In this document: positions 1-6,537 of the stretch, piece after piece | Position numbering within the stretch: position 1 is the stretch's first letter | How the letters are laid out: each line of letters opens with the position of its first letter | Program-made: the position numbers and the translations under genes | Assembly (NCBI GenBank): GCA_938010625.1 | Contig: CALLVJ010000026.1 | Span: forward strand, 1-9,028 | Direction: 5' to 3' | From: an uncultured Stomatobaculum sp. | GTDB lineage: Bacteria; Bacillota; Clostridia; Lachnospirales; Lachnospiraceae | Length of the DNA: 9,028 nucleotides | The notes under the pieces: generated by a model | Told to the model about the DNA's origin: nothing | Seen by the model: the letters and a program-made list of their open reading frames with translations, nothing else | Databases searched by the model: none

Positions 1-1
1 T

Positions 2-3000
2 TCTGCCGTGCCACATTTGGCATCGTTGGAAAGTTCTGTTCCGTTCGTTAATTTCTTCGATGGCTTCCGCACCTCTCACGAAATTCAGAAGATTCAGATC
101 TGGGACTATGAGGATCTGAAGGACATGGCGGATTTCGATGCAATTCAGGAGTTCCGCGACAAGGCGCTGAATCCGAATCATGCAGAGGAGAAGGGGCAGG
201 CACAGAACCCGGATGTCTTCTTCCAGATCAACGAGTCCAGAAATCAGTACTATGACAAGCTGCCGGAGATTGTGCAGGACTACATGGACAAGGTCAATGC
301 AAAGCTCGGCACAGATTACAAGCTCTTCAACTACTACGGTGCAGAGGATGCAGAGACTGTCATCGTCGCAATGGGTTCCGTCAATGATACGATTGAGGAG
401 ACCATCGACTATCTGACCAAGCAGGGCAAGAAGGTCGGTCTTGTGAAGGTTCGCCTGTATCGTCCGTTCAGCGCGAAGGCACTGGCTGAGGCACTGCCGA
501 AGACTGTGAAGCGCATCGAAGTGCTCGACAGAACGAAGGAGGCTGGCTCCATCGGTGAGCCGCTTTATCTTGATGTGGTCGCTGCACTCCGCGACACTGA
601 GTTTGCAAATGTACCGGTTTTCACGGGTCGCTATGGACTTGGTTCCAAGGACACCACGCCGAAGGATGTCGTCGCTGTGTTCAACAACACCGAGAAGAAG
701 CGCTTTACGATCGGCATTGTGGACGATGTGACCCATCTCTCCCTCGAGACCGGCGCAAATCTCGTCACGACGCCGGAAGGCACGACGAACTGCAAGTTCT
801 GGGGTCTCGGCGCAGACGGTACTGTCGGTGCAAACAAAAACTCGATCAAGATCATCGGCGATAACACCGATATGTATGCACAGGCATACTTCGACTATGA
901 CTCGAAGAAGTCCGGCGGTGTCACGATGTCTCATCTCCGCTTCGGTCACAAGCCGATCAAGTCGACCTACCTGATTCATCAGGCAGACTTTGTGGCTTGC
1001 CACAATCCGGCTTACATCCGCAAGTACAATATGGTGCAGGAGCTAGTGGACGGCGGTACCTTCCTGCTGAACTGCGCATGGAGCGATGCTGAGCTTGAGG
1101 AGCATCTGCCGGGTCAGGTCAAGAAGTACATCTATGACCACAAGATTAACTTCTATACAATTGACGGTGTGAAGATTGGTATCGAGACCGGCATGGGCCC
1201 GACCCGTATCAATACGATTCTCCAGTCCGCGTTCTTCAAGCTGACCGGCATCATCCCGGAGGAGAAGGCAATTACCCTCATGAAGGACGCTGCACAGAAG
1301 ACCTACGGCCGCAAGGGCGAGGATGTCGTCAAGAAGAACTGGAATGCAATCGACGCCGGCGCTTCGGGCGCACACAAGGTCAATATTCCGGATAGCTGGA
1401 AGAACGCAGTGGATGAAGGGCTTGACTTTACGCATGCGAGCCACGGTACGGAATCGGTCAAGAAGTTTGTCAATACGATCCAGGCAGCGGTCAACGCGCA
1501 GGAGGGCAACAACTTGCCGGTCTCTGCATTCTTGGATTACATGGATGGAACCACGCCGAATGGCACCGCTGCCTACGAGAAGCGCGGTGTTGCAGTCAAC
1601 GTTCCTGTCTGGAATCCGGACACCTGCGTCCAGTGCACACAGTGCTCTTATGTCTGCCCGCACGCTGCAATCCGCCCGGTTGCTATGACCGAGGAAGAGG
1701 CGAAAAATGCACCGGAAGGCATGAAGATGACCGACCTCAAGATGATGCCGGGCTACAAGTTCGCGATCAATGTCTCCGTTCTCGACTGCACGGGCTGCGG
1801 CAGCTGCGCAAATGTCTGCCCGGGCAACGTGAAGAACCAGACGCTCGTCATGCAGCCGCTCGCGGACAATGCTGACAAGCAGGCATTCTTCGACTATGCA
1901 GTCACATTACCGGAGAAGCAGGAAGTCATCGACAAGTTCAAGATGAGCACAGTGAAGGGCTCTCAGTTCAAGAAGCCGCTTCTTGAGTTCTCGGGCGCTT
2001 GCGCAGGCTGCGGCGAGACCCCGTATGCAAAGCTTGTCACCCAGCTCTTTGGCGACAGAATGTACATCTCGAACGCAACCGGCTGCTCCTCAATTTGGGG
2101 CAACAGCTCGCCGTCCACGCCGTATACGACGAACGACAAGGGGCAGGGTCCGGCTTGGGACAACTCCCTGTTCGAGGACAATGCTGAGTTCGGTTATGGC
2201 ATGTTGCTCGCAAACCGCGCGATCCGCGACGGATTGAAGAGCAAGGTCGAAGAGCTGAATGAGACTGCCAGCTCTGATGAGACGAAGAAGGCTTGCCAGG
2301 CTTGGCTTGACACCTACACAGTCGGCGCAACAAACGGCGCGGCAACGGATGCGCTGATTGAGGCGCTTAAGAAGGATGGCAGCGAGCTCGCAAAGGAAAT
2401 TCTCAAGCAGAAGGATTACCTGAACAAGAAGAGCCAGTGGGTCTTCGGCGGCGACGGCTGGGCTTACGATATCGGCTTCGGCGGTGTGGATCACGTTCTC
2501 GCTTCCGGCAGGGATATCAACATCTTAGTCTTCGACACCGAGGTATATTCGAACACCGGCGGTCAGTCCTCCAAGTCCACGAAGACCGGTGCGGTTGCAC
2601 AGTTCGCAGCGGGCGGCAAGGAGACCAAGAAAAAAGATCTCGCAGGCATTGCGATGACCTACGGCTATGTCTATGTCGCGCAGATCAGCATGGGTGCAGA
2701 TATGAATCAGGCGCTCAAGGCTCTCGCAGAGGCAGAGGCTTATCCGGGTCCGTCCCTGATTATCGCATATTCGCCGTGCATTAACCACGGTATCAAGAAG
2801 GGCATGAATAAGGCGATGACGGAGGAGAAGCTCGCAGTTGAGTCCGGTTACTGGAACAACTTCCGCTTCAACCCGGCTGCCGAGAAGAAGTTCACGCTGG
2901 ATTCCAGGGCGCCGAAGGAAGGCGAGTACAGAGACTTCCTGATGGGAGAGGTGCGTTACAATTCTCTGATGTTGAAGAATCCGGAGAGAGCAGAAAAGCT

Positions 3001-3088
3001 CTTCACAAAGAATGAGCAGGATGCAATGGCGCGCTACGAGTATTTGAAGAAGCTGGTAGCACTCTACGACGACAGCATGACCGAATAA
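2..3088 (+). CDS. nifJ: Pyruvate:ferredoxin (flavodoxin) oxidoreductase, 5'-truncated by the window edge
   Basis: This enzyme oxidises pyruvate with CoA to acetyl-CoA and CO2 and passes electrons to ferredoxin or flavodoxin in the cytoplasm of anaerobes. The frame is open from base 2, and the first visible residues already match the family interior (FFDGFRTSHEIQKI), so roughly 150-200 N-terminal residues lie outside the window. Counting the GTG at position 8 as residue 1: EKR-type segment EKKR at 229-232; gamma-domain motif GLGADGTVGANK at 266-277; two ferredoxin-like [4Fe-4S] sites, Cys 540/543/546/550 and 594/597/600/604; the third-cluster CxxC at 665/668 with a distant Cys924 in SPCINHG; and the thiamine-diphosphate motif GGDGWAYDIG with Asp816 and Asn849 in SNTGGQSS. 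All expected cluster ligands in the visible part are present and the frame is intact. The C-terminus is where the family normally ends. Codon use is strongly biased to AAG, GAG and ATC, typical of a highly expressed gene. Identification is near certain; the symbol nifJ follows family usage. Confidence 0.97.
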   Translation, partial: SAVPHLASLESSVPFVNFFDGFRTSHEIQKIQIWDYEDLKDMADFDAIQEFRDKALNPNHAEEKGQAQNPDVFFQINESRNQYYDKLPEIVQDYMDKVNAKLGTDYKLFNYYGAEDAETVIVAMGSVNDTIEETIDYLTKQGKKVGLVKVRLYRPFSAKALAEALPKTVKRIEVLDRTKEAGSIGEPLYLDVVAALRDTEFANVPVFTGRYGLGSKDTTPKDVVAVFNNTEKKRFTIGIVDDVTHLSLETGANLVTTPEGTTNCKFWGLGADGTVGANKNSIKIIGDNTDMYAQAYFDYDSKKSGGVTMSHLRFGHKPIKSTYLIHQADFVACHNPAYIRKYNMVQELVDGGTFLLNCAWSDAELEEHLPGQVKKYIYDHKINFYTIDGVKIGIETGMGPTRINTILQSAFFKLTGIIPEEKAITLMKDAAQKTYGRKGEDVVKKNWNAIDAGASGAHKVNIPDSWKNAVDEGLDFTHASHGTESVKKFVNTIQAAVNAQEGNNLPVSAFLDYMDGTTPNGTAAYEKRGVAVNVPVWNPDTCVQCTQCSYVCPHAAIRPVAMTEEEAKNAPEGMKMTDLKMMPGYKFAINVSVLDCTGCGSCANVCPGNVKNQTLVMQPLADNADKQAFFDYAVTLPEKQEVIDKFKMSTVKGSQFKKPLLEFSGACAGCGETPYAKLVTQLFGDRMYISNATGCSSIWGNSSPSTPYTTNDKGQGPAWDNSLFEDNAEFGYGMLLANRAIRDGLKSKVEELNETASSDETKKACQAWLDTYTVGATNGAATDALIEALKKDGSELAKEILKQKDYLNKKSQWVFGGDGWAYDIGFGGVDHVLASGRDINILVFDTEVYSNTGGQSSKSTKTGAVAQFAAGGKETKKKDLAGIAMTYGYVYVAQISMGADMNQALKALAEAEAYPGPSLIIAYSPCINHGIKKGMNKAMTEEKLAVESGYWNNFRFNPAAEKKFTLDSRAPKEGEYRDFLMGEVRYNSLMLKNPERAEKLFTKNEQDAMARYEYLKKLVALYDDSMTE

Positions 3089-3122
3089 TTTGTGAAACAT
3101 AAGTTGTATGCGATCCTGTGGA

Positions 3123-3155
3123 AGGAGGCAGACGGAAGTCTGCCTCCTGTTTTTT
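3123..3155 (+). terminator. Rho-independent terminator of the pyruvate:ferredoxin oxidoreductase gene
   Basis: An 11-bp perfect stem (arms 3123-3133 and 3138-3148, AGGAGGCAGAC with GTCTGCCTCCT) closes on a GGAA loop of the GNRA type and is followed by a T run at 3150-3155. It starts 34 nt after the TAA stop. It separates the oxidoreductase transcript from the polymerase unit downstream. Confidence 0.92.
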
Positions 3156-3271
3156 GTCTGCAAAAGGCCTGCCTTTGCGCAGGATGAACTTTGCGACTGT
3201 CGGCTGTGTAGCGGTCCCGGACAGTGTCTAGGGGTGCTTTCCGGCTTTCTTTCGCGTATAATGGAGTCATA

Positions 3272-4660
3272 ATGGGCACAAGTCTTGTGGTCGCGGATGA
3301 GCGCCGCAGCGATAAGACCATCTGTCTCGCGGCGACACCCTCTCTCAAAAGTTTCGGTGTCCCGGGGCGCGCTCGCCTCTTTGAGGTGAAGCAGAGGCTT
3401 AAGAAAGTAAATGCAGCGCGGCGCAGTCGCCTGCCGGGCAGAGTGTTTGCGGGCAGTTCTCATTTCGCGTCCGAGCTCGCGGTAAATCCAGCGCTCTCGG
3501 CGGACTTTCTGATTGCGAGGCCGCGCATGGCGAACTACATGGCCTGCAGCACCAGGATTTATGCGATTTATATGAAGTATATTGCGCCAGAGGACATTAT
3601 CGTATATTCGATTGACGAAGTCTTCATGGATGTGACAGTCTATTTGAAGACCTACCGTCTTACGGCAAGGGAACTTGCAGGGAGGATCATTCTGGATGTG
3701 CTTGAGAATACCGGTATCACGGCGACGGTGGGCATCGGCAGCAATCTCTATCTCTGCAAGGTCGCAATGGACATCATGGCAAAGCACTGTTCGGCGGATG
3801 AAAACGGTGTCCGCATCGCGGTGTTGGACGAACTGAGCTACCGGAAAGAACTCTGGTCGCACTGTCCGCTTACGGACTTCTGGCGCGTCGGGCGAGGCTA
3901 TGCGCGAAAACTCGGGGCCTACGGCATATATACGATGGGAGATGTAGCGCGCTGTTCCCTGCAGGATGAGGACTTGCTCTACCACCTTTTCGGAAAGAGC
4001 GCAGAGCTTTTGATTGATCACGCCTGGGGCTATGAGCCCTGCGGCATGGCAGAGGTGAAGGCCTATCACCCCGCGAGCAGGAGCCTCGGTGAGGGCCAGG
4101 TGCTGCAGACAGCCTATGTAGCCGAAAAGGCAAAAATTGTGGCACTTGAGATGGCGGATGCGCTCTCACTTCAACTGGTCGAAAAAGGTCTTGTGACCGA
4201 CCAGCTCGTGCTGACGGTCGGCTACGACCGCGATAATCTGACCGACCCCGAACGCCGTAAACACTACCGCGGCGATATCGTCACGGACTACTACGGACGG
4301 CAGATTCCGAAGCACGCGCACGGGAGCGAGACCTTGCTCCGATACAGTTCTTCGTCGCAGGAAATCATTGCTGCGGTTTCCGCGCTCTTTGATCGCCTTG
4401 TGAATCCCGCACTCTTAATCCGGAGACTCTCGCTCACGGCAAACCGTGTTCTCCCGGAACAGGAGGCGGCTGAAACACAAAACGATTGTACGCAGCTTGA
4501 CCTGTTTACCGATTACGCGGCAGAGGAAGCAAGGAAAGCAGCGGTAGCCACACGGAGAGCGCGGGAGCGAAAACTACAGGAGGCGACGCTCGCTATCAAG
4601 AAAAAGTTCGGGGAAAACGCGCTGCTCAAGGGATGCAGTCTCCTGGAGGCGCCTATGTGA
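3272..4660 (+). CDS. UmuC-like Y-family DNA polymerase lacking catalytic motif I (N-terminally truncated)
   Basis: Y-family polymerases copy across damaged DNA. From the ATG at 3272 (GGAG at 3263-3266, 5-nt spacing) the product is 462 residues. It begins MGTSLVVADERRSDKTICLA, which matches the Gram-positive UmuC family only from about residue 25-30 onward. The usual start, containing IDLKSFYASVE with the first metal-binding Asp and the FY steric gate, is missing and is not found in any frame between 3089 and 3272. The other catalytic motif, YSIDEVFMDVT, is present (Asp115, Glu116), as are the helix-hairpin-helix-like segment TDFWRVGRGYARKLGAYGIY (from residue 201) and the little-finger region with KHAHG. 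A GTG at 3224 would add 16 residues without family resemblance and has no clear ribosome site. The C-terminus (KKKFGENALLKG) is family-like but appears to stop slightly early. About 460 codons are open without frameshift, so either the 5' end was deleted recently or the protein is kept for a non-catalytic role. Family assignment is firm; activity is doubtful. Confidence 0.88.
   Translation: MGTSLVVADERRSDKTICLAATPSLKSFGVPGRARLFEVKQRLKKVNAARRSRLPGRVFAGSSHFASELAVNPALSADFLIARPRMANYMACSTRIYAIYMKYIAPEDIIVYSIDEVFMDVTVYLKTYRLTARELAGRIILDVLENTGITATVGIGSNLYLCKVAMDIMAKHCSADENGVRIAVLDELSYRKELWSHCPLTDFWRVGRGYARKLGAYGIYTMGDVARCSLQDEDLLYHLFGKSAELLIDHAWGYEPCGMAEVKAYHPASRSLGEGQVLQTAYVAEKAKIVALEMADALSLQLVEKGLVTDQLVLTVGYDRDNLTDPERRKHYRGDIVTDYYGRQIPKHAHGSETLLRYSSSSQEIIAAVSALFDRLVNPALLIRRLSLTANRVLPEQEAAETQNDCTQLDLFTDYAAEEARKAAVATRRARERKLQEATLAIKKKFGENALLKGCSLLEAPM
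4645..4659 (+). promoter_or_regulatory. Ribosome site and stop/start overlap for the YolD-like gene
   Basis: GGAGG at 4645-4649 lies 7 nt before GTG at 4657-4659, and that GTG overlaps the polymerase TGA at 4658-4660. An ATG at 4655 is followed at once by a stop codon and an in-frame ATG at 4633 has no ribosome site, so GTG 4657 is the best start. The arrangement predicts translational coupling with the polymerase gene. Confidence 0.6.
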
Positions 4661-4788
4661 CGGTAAGCGGACGGCTCAAAAGGGTTACGGACTTTCCGAA
4701 GTGTATCTGTTTGACCGACGGAACTGTGATTCCGATAGAGGATATCGTTGCGGTGGAAAGCCCCTGTTTTCGCGAAAATATGGATTGA
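4657..4788 (+). CDS. YolD-like small protein (43 aa) coupled to the Y-family polymerase
   Basis: Starting at GTG 4657, the frame gives 43 residues (VTVSGRLKRVTDFPKCICL, then TDGTVIPIEDIVAVES and a short tail) and stops at TGA 4786-4788. The pattern G-x-[LI]-x-x-[VI], then I-x-L-x-D-G, then IPIEDIVAVE is that of the C-terminal core of YolD-like proteins, which commonly sit directly beside UmuC-type polymerase genes in Firmicutes and have been proposed as functional stand-ins for UmuD. This one is much shorter than Bacillus YolD, which is roughly twice the size, so it may be a minimal form or a truncated one. Position, overlap with the polymerase stop, a well-spaced GGAGG site and the motif together support a real gene. 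The YolD label is by pattern only and moderately sure. Confidence 0.6.
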   Translation: MTVSGRLKRVTDFPKCICLTDGTVIPIEDIVAVESPCFRENMD

Positions 4789-4848
4789 ATACAATGGATT
4801 TGGAAATAAAGTATAGACAAAGAGAGTTCTGACCACGGAGGCGCAGAA

Positions 4849-5325
4849 GTGAGAGTCGTGCTTAAGAATAGAACAGAAGCAGATGTCAGAATCTATTATG
4901 AAAAGACGCAACAGCCGGAAATTAAAGTTATGCTGCCTCAAGAAGCGAAAAGTGTTGAAGAGGCGGTCGCCGATTATCGTAAAACACTCCTGCCCGGCAG
5001 TATGAGCTGTGGACATACAATCTACGATGACGAATTGTATGTCGGAGATATATGGTGCTACTGTATTGATAAGGGAGAAACGCCGAACGCAATGTTGAGC
5101 TTCTGTTTATTCGAAAAAGCATATTGGAACAGGGGAATTACATCGAAAGCTGTTTCCCTGTTTCTGAGAGAAATACATGACAGATATGCAATCGAAACAA
5201 TAGGTGCGTTTACTTTTTCTGATAATTTTCCGGCGCAAAAAGTTCTTGAAAAAAACGGATTTCAGCTGATGGAAGAGTTCACGGAGGATGGTAGGAAATC
5301 AAGGTATTATCAGTTGTGTTTTTGA
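4849..5325 (+). CDS. GNAT-family N-acetyltransferase
   Basis: The 158-residue product has the GNAT acetyl-CoA-binding layout: a beta strand (MLSFCLF, about 82-88) leading into YWNRGITSKAVSLFLREI (92-109), whose NRG-x-x-x-KA segment is the pyrophosphate-binding loop and helix of motif A, then SDNFPAQKVLEKNGFQ (124-139), the motif B signature typical of RimJ/RimL-like members. The acetyl acceptor cannot be told from the sequence; proteins, aminoglycosides or small metabolites are all possible. The start is GTG at 4849, chosen because GGAGG at 4837-4841 sits 7 nt upstream. The gene follows the YolD-like ORF by 60 nt with no terminator between them, so it may be co-transcribed. Its codons favour AAA, GAA and ATT, unlike the GC-rich genes on either side, which suggests separate acquisition. 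No terminator is seen directly after it. Confidence 0.85.
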   Translation: MRVVLKNRTEADVRIYYEKTQQPEIKVMLPQEAKSVEEAVADYRKTLLPGSMSCGHTIYDDELYVGDIWCYCIDKGETPNAMLSFCLFEKAYWNRGITSKAVSLFLREIHDRYAIETIGAFTFSDNFPAQKVLEKNGFQLMEEFTEDGRKSRYYQLCF

Positions 5326-5396
5326 TAAAGCCCGACTATGTGATTTCTATCTTACGGAGGATTTTGAAAAAGATATACGGATTTGGCGGGAGCGGC

Positions 5397-5546
5397 ATGT
5401 GGGAAATGATTGCCCCTTGCTGCTGGTTGTGGCGTCAAATTACTTTTACAACATTTGTACGAAATCGATGCCGGAGTGCGCAAATCCTTCGGAGCGCTGA
5501 GCGTCACTTATCTTGCTGCTCTCGCTGTTTTGGGGAGTGTTCAAGC
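5397..5546 (+). pseudogene. Frameshifted N-terminal remnant of a DMT-type transporter gene
   Basis: This stretch aligns base for base with the start of the intact transporter gene at 6044. Both begin ATGTGGGA(A/G)ATG, share the segment TTTTACAACATTTG(T/C)ACGAAATC, and continue through ATGCCG, GCAAAT and GCGCTGA. Compared with the intact copy there is a 1-nt loss near codon 5, a second 1-nt loss just after GCAAAT, and a small deletion in the second membrane segment. Similarity fades around 5546. Restoring the frame gives LLLVVASNYFYNICTKSMP, closely matching LLLIVGSNCFYNICTKSMP in the intact gene. A purine-rich GGCGGGAG lies just upstream where a ribosome site would be. The fragment is therefore a dead paralogue, or half of a former tandem transporter pair. 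The exact 3' limit is uncertain. Confidence 0.75.
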
Positions 5547-5729
5547 TCATCAAGGATAAAAAACGATAAAAGCTCTATTCGTCGCTCGATAAACTGTGCA
5601 AGGTAACGGAAGCGGAGGCGTTCGCGGATTCCGAGGGGGGGGGAGGGGCTCGTTAACGCATGCGAGAGAGGCCGGACACATTTTGTTCGGTTTTACATTA
5701 AAAATTTTGCATTTCGCTGCGCATAGCGC

Positions 5730-5758
5730 TTGATTTGTCCATCAGCGGAACTTATAAT
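5730..5758 (+). promoter_or_regulatory. Sigma-A-type promoter ahead of the candidate leader or small RNA
   Basis: A -35 element TTGATT (5730-5735) and a perfect -10 element TATAAT (5753-5758) are separated by exactly 17 nt. Initiation is predicted near 5765. The next downstream signals are an intrinsic terminator ending at 5948 and the transporter gene at 6044. Confidence 0.6.
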
Positions 5759-5764
5759 AAAAGT

Positions 5765-5948
5765 GACTTTGTCAGAGGTTTTAACACAGGAAATAACACT
5801 CCGGATTGGAAATACGGATGTTGTCATAAAAAGTGCAAACGGAATCTGTTTGAACTTTACTTTGATAAGGAACGGGAAAATGAGTGACACGTTTTCGTCT
5901 CACGCCATAGGAAAGAACGGTCACGCATTGCGAAACCGTTCTTTTTTT
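5765..5948 (+). ncRNA. Candidate small RNA or attenuating leader of the transporter gene
   Basis: The segment is bounded by a good promoter and a strong intrinsic terminator, giving a predicted transcript of about 185 nt with no ORF that has a convincing ribosome site. Near its 3' end are two adjacent hairpins: 5884-5903 (8-bp arms with one C-C mismatch and a TTTT loop) and the terminator itself. An upstream segment AAGGAACGG (5867-5875) could pair with the terminator 3' arm, allowing a structural switch. The intact transporter gene begins 95 nt later, so this could be a riboswitch-like leader, an independent small RNA, or the remnant of a lost short gene. No known riboswitch family was recognised. 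Confidence 0.28.
5912..5948 (+). terminator. Intrinsic terminator upstream of the transporter gene
   Basis: A 10-bp perfect stem (AAAGAACGGT at 5912-5921 with ACCGTTCTTT at 5935-5944) runs into seven T residues (5942-5948). The 13-nt loop contains a further small CGC-ATT-GCG hairpin. It ends 95 nt before the transporter start codon, so it either ends the upstream non-coding unit or acts conditionally on transcription into the transporter gene. Confidence 0.85.
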
Positions 5949-6043
5949 GTCCGGAAAACAGAATTCCAACTCGCTTGCATGATGTGTTGATATGCTTATC
6001 TGACAGGAAGTTCGGGAAAGAGGAAATCTTCGGAGGAAGTAAA

Positions 6044-6472
6044 ATGTGGGAGATGCTTTGGCCTTTGCTCTTGATTGTGGGCTCGAACTGTTTTTACAAC
6101 ATTTGCACGAAATCAATGCCGAAGGGCGCAAATACCTTTGGCGCGCTGACCATCACCTATCTGGCCGCGGGGGTGCTCTCGGCGGTGTTATTTGTGGCGA
6201 GCGTCAAGCCCTCCGCATATGCCCATGAACTCAGCAAGACGAATTGGACTTCGTATGTCCTAGGACTTTCGATTGTGGGGATCGAGGTCGGGTATGTGTT
6301 TCTGTACCGCTCCGGCTGGAAGGTAAATAACGGTGCGCTGACAGCGAGTATGTGTCTTGCCTTGGCGCTGCTTGTGATCAGCTTTCTGGTTTACCGGGAG
6401 CACATCAGCGTCAAACAGCTCGCCGGCATTCTGGTCTGCGGACTGGGGCTGCTTTTGATCAACAAGGGGTGA
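6044..6472 (+). CDS. Small DMT-superfamily (EamA-like) membrane transporter, half-size
   Basis: The 142-residue product is almost entirely hydrophobic, with about five membrane segments near residues 2-22, 33-53, 69-90, 97-119 and 122-141, and lacks a cleavable signal. The closing pattern, a membrane helix then YREHISVKQLAGILVCGLGLLLINKG, is the typical end of one EamA half, where a conserved Glu after a Tyr or Gly precedes the last helix. Full-length EamA carriers have two such halves, so this one probably works as a dimer, like small multidrug or metabolite exporters; the substrate is unknown. The start is ATG 6044, with GGAGG at 6032-6036 seven nt upstream; an in-frame ATG at 5975 would add residues from the leader that do not resemble a transporter. 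A decayed copy lies about 650 bp upstream, and a terminator follows the gene. Confidence 0.82.
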   Translation: MWEMLWPLLLIVGSNCFYNICTKSMPKGANTFGALTITYLAAGVLSAVLFVASVKPSAYAHELSKTNWTSYVLGLSIVGIEVGYVFLYRSGWKVNNGALTASMCLALALLVISFLVYREHISVKQLAGILVCGLGLLLINKG

Positions 6473-6487
6473 GGAGGAAAGGGCTTC

Positions 6488-6532
6488 TTGCGCCGATTTC
6501 CCGGAATGCGCCGGGCGGTCGGCGCAATTTTT
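6488..6532 (+). terminator. Intrinsic terminator of the transporter gene
   Basis: The outer stem TTGCGCCGA (6488-6496) pairs with TCGGCGCAA (6519-6527), and an inner stem CCCGG (6500-6504) pairs with CCGGG (6511-6515). Five T residues follow at 6528-6532. It begins 15 nt after the transporter stop and ends only 5 nt before the -35 box of the next promoter, which insulates the PadR unit. Confidence 0.88.
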
Positions 6533-6537
6533 GTATC

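Larger units (their letters stand above)
5326..6043 (+). other. Gene-poor, AT-rich interval with transporter remnant and candidate leader or small RNA
   Basis: No intact gene is supported across these roughly 720 bases. In order it holds: an unassigned stretch after the acetyltransferase; a frameshifted transporter remnant (5397-5546); a stretch with no recognised content that includes a poly-G tract (5635-5648); a promoter (5730-5758); an apparently non-coding 185-nt unit ending in an intrinsic terminator (5912-5948); and about 95 nt leading to the ribosome site of the intact transporter gene. Reading frames that cross the interval have no convincing ribosome site, and one of them runs through the terminator. 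Confidence 0.6.

Noticed and set aside
1043..1663. A 206-codon open frame on the minus strand inside the oxidoreductase gene
   Set aside because: It lies wholly opposite a conserved coding region, with no ribosome site or recognisable domain.
3160..3178. Second hairpin (GCAAAAGG with CCTTTGC) after the oxidoreductase terminator
   Set aside because: The arms contain a bulge and no T run follows, so it is not supported as a terminator.
2525..4069. A 514-codon open frame on the minus strand across the end of the oxidoreductase gene and the polymerase gene
   Set aside because: It is antisense to two clear protein families, crosses a strong terminator region, and its translation resembles no family; long antisense frames are common in GC-rich, codon-biased genes.
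5316..5606. A 96-codon frame after the acetyltransferase gene
   Set aside because: It reads the transporter remnant mostly in the wrong frame; the similarity to the intact copy requires frameshifts.
5765..5948. Guanidine (ykkC-type) riboswitch upstream of a small exporter
   Set aside because: The context was suggestive, but I could not find the conserved core of that class by eye. Other classes cannot be excluded without a covariance search.
5730..5990. An 86-codon frame over the candidate leader
   Set aside because: Its ATG falls in the promoter spacer, it has no ribosome site, and it reads straight through the intrinsic terminator; its translation is not recognised.
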